Positions 36,201 through 42,661 of a stretch of DNA of 64,000 nucleotides are shown in pieces (the stretch's first letter is position 1; each line of letters opens with the position of its first letter). Below the pieces are notes generated by a model. It saw nothing but the letters and a program-made list of their open reading frames with translations, had not been told where the DNA came from and did no database searches. The translations under genes and the position numbers were made by a program. The stretch is from Chthoniobacter sp. (GTDB taxonomy: Bacteria > Verrucomicrobiota > Verrucomicrobiia > Chthoniobacterales > Chthoniobacteraceae), in contig JAIOPH010000004.1 in the NCBI GenBank assembly GCA_021414005.1, positions 186,001 to 250,000 on the forward strand. The letters are read 5' to 3'.

Positions 36201-36750
36201 CGAGCCCTTCCACTCCGCCACAGAGGGCGCGCTTCCTATCCAGACTAAAGGCGCAGGCAATTATGTTCCCTATCCGGAGCTGAACGGACTTTTCGGCAGT
36301 CTGTCCGCGCACCGCCTCTGTTTCCGCCACCGTCGGCTTCTCTGGCGGCCGGCAGGCTTCGACGAGCTTCGCATACTCCTGTTCGCGAAACGCGGGGCGC
36401 CAGTTGATGTAAAGGAATTGCGCCAGGGAGCCTTTGATGGGGGCGTCGTCGAGGCGCAGGGGAAGGAAGCGGCGCTCTTTGTTCAGCGGGTCGCGAAAGC
36501 GGAAGGTGCCGGACTCCAACTGCGCCCAGTCCGAGCCGAACGCATTCGCCGACATGCAGAGCACCAGCACGCGCGTGCGCTCCAGCCCTTCCTCGATCTT
36601 GGCCGGAATGCTATCGCCCGGCTTGAGCACCCATTCATCGAACCACACCTTTACCCCGTCCTTGCGCAACCGCTCCGCCAGCGGGCGCACCACCGCCTTG
36701 TCCTTTGAGGAGTGGCTGAGGAAAACGTCATAGGGGAATTGTTCGCTCAT
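33286..36750 (-). CDS. TIR - WD40 - Roc-type GTPase - zinc ribbon - DUF4365-like multidomain protein
   Basis: 1154 residues, no signal peptide. Residues 5-135 are a TIR domain: YDVFLSHSSKDK, VWFDEWVLKPGDS and SDWAQLESG, with Glu79 at the usual NADase position. Seven WD40 repeats follow (about 157-445), each ending in (V/L)RLWD(A/V)ETG-like strands, enough to close a seven-bladed propeller. A Ras/Roc-like GTPase (about 470-620) has P-loop VGESGAGKTG, switch WDFGGQADQR and G5 ETSAK; the G4 motif is altered (AGRVD). About 620-900 may be a COR-like region. Two Cys pairs, CPQC (about 910) and CVGC (about 957), form a zinc ribbon. The tail (1000-1154), with GIDMEIEF and FLQLKSG, has the D-(E/Q)xK pattern of DUF4365/PD-(D/E)XK-like domains. 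Such proteins resemble NLR-like antiphage sensors; the role is inference. recQ lies upstream on the same strand. Confidence 0.85.
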   Translation of the reverse strand: MSEQFPYDVFLSHSSKDKAVVRPLAERLRKDGVKVWFDEWVLKPGDSIPAKIEEGLERTRVLVLCMSANAFGSDWAQLESGTFRFRDPLNKERRFLPLRLDDAPIKGSLAQFLYINWRPAFREQEYAKLVEACRPPEKPTVAETEAVRGQTAEKSVQLRIGNIIACAFSLDRKRALCGGVEGLVQLWDLETESLLHELKGHVGGEVWGLGWSDDQRRVLSGSGDHAVRLWDVETGRCLRVFQGHTKWVWGVVWISDQRFISVSEDDSLRLWDAETGDCLRVLASPTNGVMSVAWSAKQRRALSGSGDGTVRLWDVETGRCLRVLEGHEDWVWTVAWSTDGLRMLSSSKDGTLRLWDAETGRCLRVLEVASGQGMSAEWSVDGRHILSGSDDKNLRLWDAETGRCLRVLRGHEANLRTVAWSADGRRAFSGDADGGIRVWDLSEFVTEAPATKVTLAALPVAPDQVQYTNAKVLLVGESGAGKTGLSKRLALNDWQPSDSTVGAWATQWKLPVSGDKGVEREIWLWDFGGQADQRLIHQLYMDETALAVLVFDGQKEDLFETLGQWDRDLTRASRKEFAKLLVAGRVDAGGLRASRSEVEKFAAERKFRGFLETSAKRNLGCEELKQAILDAIPWDELPCRTTEVLFKRLKEEIIALKDEDRVLMRFNELRETLLLRLSGELARFADAELRAVLTLLAGPGVVWELAFGSWVLLQPERINAYAQAVIRTLQADEHQRGCLMEERVLKGDLMYESSMTRLEGDEERFVLLAMHQTLVERGLCLRQPTTQGNLLVFPSYYRKERPDIVQYPAVQVNYRFTGFLDELYATLVVRLHHGDAFQQDELWRYAADFKTNAGKQLGIKLTRRAPGAGDLEVYFDTAVSVEEKIIFSKYVHEHLLQHARDVERLRHYVCPQCGTPVGNREVAMKRLNEWLRGLPPQTEAMFLKLRKKKEETPSIICVGCEQRVPLWDEMEQCFASPEIQQRVRDMQEEAKVELDNESKERALVGEVISTVALAAQISREKNVSDHGIDMEIEFKDDAHEATHRFVFLQLKSGDSYTRKRKKDGTEIFTIKDERHARYWMASPFPVLLVIRNSEGEVRWMEIRDWLKRESDNGKKPVKQIVFEGERFDVMSVRRWRERILRPGVVAGSRGGGGG
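35420..36280 (-). repeat. Tandem WD40-coding repeats of about 126 bp
   Basis: Seven units of 40-42 codons. Units 2-6 are strongly alike at the DNA level; the stretch coding for RLWDAETGRCLRVL recurs almost unchanged near 35540, 35660, 35790, 35915 and 36040. High similarity implies recent unit duplication or ongoing gene conversion, common in WD40 repeats of recognition proteins. Confidence 0.75.
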
Positions 36751-36769
36751 TTCGATGGCAGGGTGTAGG

Positions 36770-36800
36770 GATTCGTCATCGTGCTGGCACGATCCGAATC
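36770..36800. promoter_or_regulatory. Interrupted inverted repeat upstream of the TIR gene
   Basis: GATTCG (36770-36775) pairs with CGAATC (36795-36800) and, inside, CGTGC (36780-36784) with GCACG (36787-36791). It lies 20-50 bases before the start codon at 36750 (minus strand), where an operator might be. The rest of the 285-base gap 36751-37035 shows nothing else I can support. Confidence 0.3.
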
Positions 36801-37035
36801 GAGCAGAGATTGCTCGGTTTCATAAGCCACAGGAATTGATCGCCTCATAAACGCTGCCAGGAACTGTGATGTCGGAGCTGAGTATTTCCACGGCGCTTGC
36901 GCTTGATCGGGCGGAGCCAGGAGATGGGCTTCGCCCAACATAAACCAGCGTGAGAGCGAGTTTTTCATGGGGTCGGGGAATGGTAACGAAGCTGTCGCCG
37001 AGACGATGCACCTTTGGAAAACAGAATGGGAAAGA

Positions 37036-38979
37036 TTACCCAGTTTCCGCCCAGCATGCCTCGACTTGCGCGAGCACGGTGCGGAAGGGGACCGTGGCGT
37101 GGCGGGCGAACTCGGGGCGTTTGGTGAGTTTGGCCTTCGTCATGGACGGGCTGGTGAGGCCACAGAGGAGGCGGGTGACAGCGCGAGGAGTGGCGAGCGC
37201 GGGGAGTTCTTCGAGGATGAGGTCGGTGATTTGCTCGGTGTCGGCGTAGGTGAAAGGCGGGATGGGCGTGGCGGGCAGGGTGACGGGTGCGGCGGGCTCG
37301 CCGGTGCGGCAGTAGTGGCAGTGGCCGCAATTTTCCTCGGCGAGCGGTTCGCCGAAATAGCCGAGCAGGCGGCGGGTGATGCAGCCGCTGGCGCTGGCGA
37401 AATCGAGGATCTGTTCGAGGCGATGTGAGTCGCGTTTTTCGCGCTGGGCGAAGAGTTCGGCCTGATGCGCGGCGCCGGTCGCGGGGTCGCGTTGGGCGGC
37501 GTTTTCTGAAAGGCGAAAACCGTTGCGGAGGCCGGCGGGCTTTTGGGTGATGGCGCCGGTTTCCTCCAGCCACGTCAGCGCTTTCGCGATGCGTTCGCGC
37601 GGTTCGCCGAGCTTTTGCGCGGCGGCTTCGAGTTCGAGCGTGAGGTATTTCGGGCCGCGTTTTCCGGCTCCGAAAAGCGCGGCGAGAAAGCGACGGCGGA
37701 CTTCATTCAGCGGGCTCAGGATGTCGCTCTCGCTTTTCAAAAACTGAATCTGCGTGCTCTCGTAAAACACGCGCGTCGGACGGAGCAGGCCGTCGAGCTC
37801 GAGATAGGTGATGACCGTTTCGACGACGAGCGGGCGGATGTCGGTTTCCTGGCTGAGGTCGTAGCGGCTCACGTCAAATTCCTCGCCCGAGCCGAGCATT
37901 TTCCTGACGAGCGCCTCGACGGCGGCGGGTTCGGGTGTGTCGCCCAAGGTGAAATTTTCCAACGGCACCGCGTCGTCCGCGCAGGCGAGCAATTCGCAGA
38001 GCGACGGCTGTCCGTCGCGGCCCGCGCGCCCGATTTCCTGCTGATAGTTTTCGAGCGTTTTCGGCAGGTTGAAATGAATGACGCTGCGAATGTCGGCCTT
38101 ATCGATGCCCATGCCGAAGGCGATCGTGGCCACAATGATCTCGCACGCGTCGCGCATGAACGCCTCCTGCGTCGCGTCGCGATCTTCCGCGCTCATCCCG
38201 GCGTGATACGCCCGCGCGGCGAGGCCCGCTTCGGCGAGATGCGCGGCCACTTCCTCGGCGGTCTTTTGGAAAGTGACATAGACCACCGCAGGCCGGACTT
38301 TCGCGCTGGCGAGGCGCTTCGTGAGCACCGCCAGCTTTTCATTCGCGGCGCACGGCGTGATGCGCAGGTGGAGGTTTTTCCGGCGGAAAGAAGTCTGCAC
38401 ATGCCTCTCCTCCGCGATGCCGAAGCCCTTGCAAATATCGCGCGCGACATCCGGCGTCGCCGTCGCCGTGAGCGCGAGCACGGGCCGCAGATTCAACTCC
38501 TCGGCGACGCGCGCGAGGCGCAGATATTCCGGGCGAAAATTGTGGCCCCATTCCGAAATGCAATGCGCCTCATCAATCGCCAGCAACGAGATTTTCACCC
38601 GCCGAATCCGCTCCAAAAACGCCTCTCCCGACAGTCTCTCCGGCGCGACATACAGCAGCTTCAGTTTCCCCTCGCGCAAATCCGCATACACCCGCTGCGT
38701 CTCCTCCGCCGTGAGACTGGAATCCAGCCGCGCCGCCGCAATCCCGCGCGCCCGCAGAGCATCGACCTGGTCTTTCATCAGCGCGATGAGCGGCGAAATC
38801 ACGAGCGCCGTGCCCTCCAGCAGCACCGCCGGAAGCTGATAACAAAGCGACTTCCCCGCGCCCGTCGGAAACAGCGCCAGCGCCGACTCCCCGGCGACCA
38901 GCGCCCGAATCACCGCCTCCTGCCCGCCGCGAAATCCATCGTGACCAAATCGTTCCTGAAGGGTTTTCAGCAAATCCAT
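37036..38979 (-). CDS. recQ: RecQ-family ATP-dependent DNA helicase
   Basis: 647 residues, cytoplasmic 3'-5' DNA helicase acting in repair and recombination. The N-terminal region has FRGGQEAVI (motif 0), Walker A FPTGAGKSLCYQLP, SPLIALMKDQVD, DEAH box LLAIDEAHCISEWGHNFRP and LALTATATPDV. The second RecA domain has VYVTFQKTAEEVA, FGMGIDKADIRSVIHFNLP and the arginine-finger region QEIGRAGRDG. The RQC zinc site is probably GCITRRLLGYFG with CGHCHYC (about 545-570). No C-terminal HRDC domain is evident; the last 60 residues are basic. It is upstream of, and co-directional with, the TIR gene with a 285-base gap. Confidence 0.93.
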   Translation of the reverse strand: MDLLKTLQERFGHDGFRGGQEAVIRALVAGESALALFPTGAGKSLCYQLPAVLLEGTALVISPLIALMKDQVDALRARGIAAARLDSSLTAEETQRVYADLREGKLKLLYVAPERLSGEAFLERIRRVKISLLAIDEAHCISEWGHNFRPEYLRLARVAEELNLRPVLALTATATPDVARDICKGFGIAEERHVQTSFRRKNLHLRITPCAANEKLAVLTKRLASAKVRPAVVYVTFQKTAEEVAAHLAEAGLAARAYHAGMSAEDRDATQEAFMRDACEIIVATIAFGMGIDKADIRSVIHFNLPKTLENYQQEIGRAGRDGQPSLCELLACADDAVPLENFTLGDTPEPAAVEALVRKMLGSGEEFDVSRYDLSQETDIRPLVVETVITYLELDGLLRPTRVFYESTQIQFLKSESDILSPLNEVRRRFLAALFGAGKRGPKYLTLELEAAAQKLGEPRERIAKALTWLEETGAITQKPAGLRNGFRLSENAAQRDPATGAAHQAELFAQREKRDSHRLEQILDFASASGCITRRLLGYFGEPLAEENCGHCHYCRTGEPAAPVTLPATPIPPFTYADTEQITDLILEELPALATPRAVTRLLCGLTSPSMTKAKLTKRPEFARHATVPFRTVLAQVEACWAETG

Positions 38980-39161
38980 GGCGCATCACCTATCCATCCA
39001 TGCGGTGGCAAACAAGCGTGGAGGAAACGACGCCAGCACCGCTCCATGGTGGCGTGCGGTGGTTTGGCTATTTCACTGAGCGGGCACCAGGCGGAATGGA
39101 ACGTCCGCAAAGTAACCCAAGCTCGTGCCACTTCCGCGGCCTTATGACAAAGTGAACATCC

Positions 39162-39713
39162 TCAGATCACTTCGCGATACACGTCGGGGTGGGGGCGGGA
39201 GATGACGACGGCGTTCACGAGGACGCCGGCCTCGGCGATGACGGCGCGGCCGGCGGCGACGGCGGCTTGGACGGAACTCACGTCGCCGGTCAGCGTGCAG
39301 AAGGCTTTTCCGCCGAGGGCCATGGCGAGGCGGACTTCGAGGAGGGTCACGTCGGCAGCTTTGGCAGCGGCGTCGGCGGCTTTGATGAGGGTGGCGACGT
39401 TGAAGCTCTCGAAGATGCCGAGCGCGCCGGTGGGCTCGACAGGCGAAGTGCGGCCAATGGCGGCGAGCACGTCGGGGTGCAGGTTCGAGATGACGATGTT
39501 GTCGATGAGGCAGCCGCCGGCGGTTTCGGTGCCGGTGGCGATGGCGGCTTCGACGCTCGCGGTGTCGCCGGCGAGGAGGATCATGTATTTGCCGGAGCAA
39601 ATGGAGCGCGAGAGCATGAGCTTCACGTTGCCCGCCTTTAGCGCGGAATCCGCGACGGAGAAGCCGGCGGCGATGCTGGAGAGTTCGATGAGACCGACGG
39701 ATTTCTCGTTCAT
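39162..39713 (-). CDS. PduT-like BMC-T shell protein
   Basis: 183 residues with two fused BMC domains (about 1-90 and 95-183): VGLIELSSIAAGFSVADSAL and ALGIFESFNVATLIKAADAA. Trimers occupy facets of the shell. The motif SRSICSGKYMILLAGD places Cys39 where PduT has the pore Cys that binds a [4Fe-4S] cluster, so it may pass electrons through the shell. The start was set at 39713, where ATG overlaps the stop of the PduS-like gene (ATGA, bases 39710-39713), a sign of translational coupling; a longer frame to 40280 would lie inside that gene. It is the last gene of the operon. Confidence 0.92.
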   Translation of the reverse strand: MNEKSVGLIELSSIAAGFSVADSALKAGNVKLMLSRSICSGKYMILLAGDTASVEAAIATGTETAGGCLIDNIVISNLHPDVLAAIGRTSPVEPTGALGIFESFNVATLIKAADAAAKAADVTLLEVRLAMALGGKAFCTLTGDVSSVQAAVAAGRAVIAEAGVLVNAVVISRPHPDVYREVI

Positions 39714-41026
39714 GACTTGGTCAGGGTGATGCGGTCGCCCGCGATGGCGGTGACCTTGCTGGCAAAGGGTGCGTGGATGATCGCGCCGAGGGCGTTGGGC
39801 GCGGGCTCGGAGACGGGCTGGCCGGCTTTCACGGTGTCGCCGATTTTTACAAGCGGGACGGTCGGGCCGCCGGCACTCTGCTTCAGCGGGAGGACGAGCG
39901 TGCGCGTTTCGACGATGCCGGCACGGAGCGGCGCGGGGCTGTCGTACTGCTCGACGTGCATCTTTTTCATGAGCGACTTGATCGGCACATGGCGGCCGTC
40001 GCGCATGGGGTGGACTTTGATGTCGGTCTTGCCGGTCCACTTGAAGTTCTGTTTCCGCAGCACTGCCTTCGAGTCGTCGCACGCCTCTTTCGGGTAGAGT
40101 TCCTCGGGGCAGGCGTAGAGCGTGCAGAGGCCGCACGAGCAGCAGAGCGCGGCCCATTCGTTGAAGCGCTCGGCGCCGGTGCCGGTGAAGGCGAGCGTGC
40201 GCATGACCTGATGCGGCTCCACTTGGTAGCCGAGGAGAAAGCGCGGGCAAAACTCGGTGCAATACCGGCACTGGTCGCACGCGGATTTGCCGATGGCCGC
40301 CTGCTTCACCGGCGGCTTGAACTTTTTCTCCATGACGTGATGCGTGCGCGGGAGAATGATCGCGCCGGTGCTGGTTTTGACGACGGGCTTGTCGAGGTCG
40401 TCGGTCGTTTCACCCATCATGAGTCCGCCGATGGCGAGCACGGGATCGTCGCACGTCGCGCCGCCCGCCGCCTCGATGCACTCGCGGAAGCTGATGCCGA
40501 TGGGCACGGTGAGCGAGACCGGCTCGCCGACGGCTCCGGCGATGGTGATGGTCTTGTGCGTGACCGGCTTGCCATCGGCGGCCTGCGCGATGTTCACGAG
40601 CGTCTCGACGTTGTTCACGATCGCGCCGACGTGGATGGGCAGCCCGCCCGGCGGGATGAGCTTTCCCGTGACGGTATAGACGAGATCGTATTCGTCGCCG
40701 GCCGGGTAGAAATCGCCGAGCAACTGCACGCGCACGCGCGTTCCCTTGCAGGCTTCCTCGATCGCTTCGACGGCTTTTTTCTTCTTCGCCTTGATGCCGA
40801 TCACGCCTTCCTGCGCGCCGGTCGCCATCATGCTCAGCTCGACGCCGCGCACGACATCCGCCGCGTAGTGCTCCATGACCGCCGCATCCTTGTGCAGCAG
40901 CGGTTCGCACTCCGCGCCATTGGCGATGATGATCTCGGCTTTCGAGCCCAGCTTTACGTGAGCGGGAAACCCACCGCCGCCCGCGCCAACGACGCCGGCG
41001 AGTCTGACTTGGTCAATAAGTGACAT
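39710..41026 (-). CDS. pduS: PduS-like flavin/Fe-S electron transfer protein (RnfC-type)
   Basis: 438 residues. The N-terminal RnfC-like domain has VGAGGGGFPAHVKL and IIANGAECEPLL, typical of FMN/NADH-binding Nqo1/RnfC relatives. Two [4Fe-4S] motifs follow: CDQCRYCTEFCP (about 250) and CCSCGLCTLYACP (about 295). The C-terminal part has a biotinyl/lipoyl-like barrel, PLVKIGDTVKAGQPV. In propanediol compartments PduS oxidises or reduces cofactors and partners PduT. Here the stop overlaps the start of a PduT-like gene, supporting the same partnership. With no alcohol or lactate dehydrogenase gene in the operon, it is the best candidate for recycling NADH made by the aldehyde dehydrogenase (inference). 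Confidence 0.92.
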   Translation of the reverse strand: MSLIDQVRLAGVVGAGGGGFPAHVKLGSKAEIIIANGAECEPLLHKDAAVMEHYAADVVRGVELSMMATGAQEGVIGIKAKKKKAVEAIEEACKGTRVRVQLLGDFYPAGDEYDLVYTVTGKLIPPGGLPIHVGAIVNNVETLVNIAQAADGKPVTHKTITIAGAVGEPVSLTVPIGISFRECIEAAGGATCDDPVLAIGGLMMGETTDDLDKPVVKTSTGAIILPRTHHVMEKKFKPPVKQAAIGKSACDQCRYCTEFCPRFLLGYQVEPHQVMRTLAFTGTGAERFNEWAALCCSCGLCTLYACPEELYPKEACDDSKAVLRKQNFKWTGKTDIKVHPMRDGRHVPIKSLMKKMHVEQYDSPAPLRAGIVETRTLVLPLKQSAGGPTVPLVKIGDTVKAGQPVSEPAPNALGAIIHAPFASKVTAIAGDRITLTKS

Positions 41027-41060
41027 GGCTGACTACTCGGGTGACGCGCTCCGCTGCGTG

Positions 41061-42119
41061 TTACTTCTTGGAAAGATTCGCGACGATCTCGTCGGTGAGC
41101 TTTTGCACGAGCGCCTCGATCTCGGCGTCGCTGGAGGCGGCGCCGTTGGTCATCGGGTTAAAGGGCGTGACCGGCGACGAGCAGCCGTGCGAGCCACACA
41201 TCTGCTGCCAAGGATCGACTTCGCAAAGTCCCGCAGGTTTGAGGTCGTAACGGTCGTCGGGCAGACCAAGCGTCTTCTTGATGTTGAGCAGTTCGGGCAG
41301 CTTGTCGCACGGGATCGAGGCTGCGCCAGGGATCGACTGCGCGAGGATGACCGTGCGGCAATAGGCATCGGTGATTTCCATTTTGAAGTAAGCGTCCTCG
41401 ACCGACTTGCCCCAGCAAATGACACCGTGGTTACCCATGAGGATGGATTGGTGTTTGGGTGCGAGCGGGAAAATCTCCGCCGCAATCTCGGCCGAACCCG
41501 GCGTCTTGTAGGGCGTGTAGGCCACCGTGCCGACGAATACCTCCAACTCCGGAATCAAGCGCGGCGGCGGAGCCATGCCTTTAATCGCGAACGCCCCGGC
41601 GTGGCACGGATGCGCGTGGCAGACGCTCACCGCTTCGGGCGTAGAGTGGAAGATCGCCATGTGGGTCGTGATCTCGCTCGACCGTTTCCACGTGCCGCCG
41701 AGTTGCTTCCCCTTGCCATCGACCATGCACATCATGTCGGGCTTCATGAAGCCTTTGCTCACGCCCGTCGGCGTGCAGATGAAGCGATCCGGCCCCAGCC
41801 GCGCGGAGATGTTGCCACCGTTGCCGTCGCAGTATTCGCGCGCCCAGATGCGGCGTCCGATGTCGCAGATCTGCTCCTTGATTTCGGTCGCTTCCTTCGA
41901 GGCGAAGAGGCGCACGTCATCCGGTGTATAGTGGCCTGGCGTGGCGGTCGCGGCAGGAGCCGACGCGGGTGCCGCCGTTGAGTCAAAGACGACCTTTACA
42001 CCGGCTTCGGTAAAGATGTCCTTCGCGCCGGGAGTAAGGCGGACTTCGCTGTTTTGGCGGAACTCTTTTGCGCCGGTTTTGACAAACTCAGCGGCTTCTT
42101 TTTGGGCGATCAGTTGCAT
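41061..42119 (-). CDS. Microcompartment class II aldolase (fuculose/rhamnulose-1-phosphate type)
   Basis: 352 residues, longer than the usual 215-residue class II aldolase. The core has DGNGGNISARL (about 98), the catalytic Glu in KRSSEITTHMA (Glu149), Zn ligands in CHAHPCHAG (His168, His170) and GNHGVICWG (His231). It should cleave L-fuculose- or L-rhamnulose-1-phosphate to DHAP and L-lactaldehyde. Residues 1-60 are an extra segment (LTPGAKDIFTEAGVKVVFD), then a Pro/Ala linker. The C-terminus (DAEIEALVQKLTDEIVANL) is an amphipathic helix after an Ala/Ser linker, the form of an encapsulation peptide. It lies 3 bases after a BMC-P gene and 34 before the PduS gene. Confidence 0.92.
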   Translation of the reverse strand: MQLIAQKEAAEFVKTGAKEFRQNSEVRLTPGAKDIFTEAGVKVVFDSTAAPASAPAATATPGHYTPDDVRLFASKEATEIKEQICDIGRRIWAREYCDGNGGNISARLGPDRFICTPTGVSKGFMKPDMMCMVDGKGKQLGGTWKRSSEITTHMAIFHSTPEAVSVCHAHPCHAGAFAIKGMAPPPRLIPELEVFVGTVAYTPYKTPGSAEIAAEIFPLAPKHQSILMGNHGVICWGKSVEDAYFKMEITDAYCRTVILAQSIPGAASIPCDKLPELLNIKKTLGLPDDRYDLKPAGLCEVDPWQQMCGSHGCSSPVTPFNPMTNGAASSDAEIEALVQKLTDEIVANLSKK

Positions 42120-42122
42120 AGG

Positions 42123-42401
42123 TTATTGCTTGTAGAAAAATTCATCGACGAGCGCGGCGCAGTAGGCGTCCACGGGAGTTGGCTTTTCAAACGGGCAGGC
42201 GGCCTCGCGACCTTCGCTGATGGCGATCTGCTGACCGACTCCCGCGCCGAGTTGGTCATAGACCACGATGGCTGGGTCATGTTTGTCCTCGCCGTTAAAG
42301 GTGTCCGTCTTCCAAGGCAGCGTAACGAGCAACCTTTCGCCGCTGTATTTCGGCGAACGCACGGAGAGCGTCACGCGACCAATGACCGTGCCCATTCTCA
42401 T
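42123..42401 (-). CDS. BMC-P (EutN/CcmL-type) shell vertex protein
   Basis: 92 residues, the typical length. Pentamers cap the vertices of the shell. The opening RMGTVIGRVTLSVRSPKYSG and the central VVYDQLGAGVGQQIAISEG match the family pattern of a beta-barrel with a conserved D-x-L-G-A-G-x-G turn. Its start (42401) overlaps the stop of the preceding BMC-P gene by four bases, so the two are probably translated together. One of three BMC-P genes in the operon. Confidence 0.93.
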   Translation of the reverse strand: MRMGTVIGRVTLSVRSPKYSGERLLVTLPWKTDTFNGEDKHDPAIVVYDQLGAGVGQQIAISEGREAACPFEKPTPVDAYCAALVDEFFYKQ

Positions 42402-42661
42402 AGCGCGAGACTCCTTTCGGGATCAATGATGCCGAGCACGGTCCAGCGCGCCGGGCTGAGTTCGTCACCAACGATCTTGCGCGCCTCACTGCCATCGCTG
42501 GAAATCATCACCTTCTGCCCGATGCCCGCACCGAGTGGGTCGAGCACGATTTGAGGAGCCAGATCCGGACTGTCCGGAATCGCGATAAGCAGCCGCCAGC
42601 CATCAAGGCTTTTGTGCTTCATCGTCGAAGTGACGTGACCCTTGATCGTGGCGAGGCGCAT
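42398..42661 (-). CDS. BMC-P (EutN/CcmL-type) shell vertex protein
   Basis: 87 residues: MRLATIKGHVTSTMKHKSLD, then VLDPLGAGIGQKVMISSDGS, and a final VLGIIDPERSLAL. It fits the BMC-P fold. Its start codon abuts the stop codon of the aldehyde dehydrogenase gene without a gap, and its end overlaps the next BMC-P gene. PVM-type loci typically carry three BMC-P proteins, as here. Confidence 0.93.
   Translation of the reverse strand: MRLATIKGHVTSTMKHKSLDGWRLLIAIPDSPDLAPQIVLDPLGAGIGQKVMISSDGSEARKIVGDELSPARWTVLGIIDPERSLAL

Noticed and set aside
35420..36280. Possible CRISPR-like or tandem DNA array
   Set aside because: The 126-bp periodicity matches WD40 blades in a continuous coding frame.
37543..39147. 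Plus-strand frame of 534 codons opposite recQ
   Set aside because: Arg-rich translation with no motif; recQ motifs are complete on the minus strand.
39714..40280. Upstream extension of the BMC-T frame to 40280
   Set aside because: It overlaps the PduS gene in another frame and reads as Arg/His/Pro-rich noise; the BMC fold starts at 39713 with an ATGA overlap.
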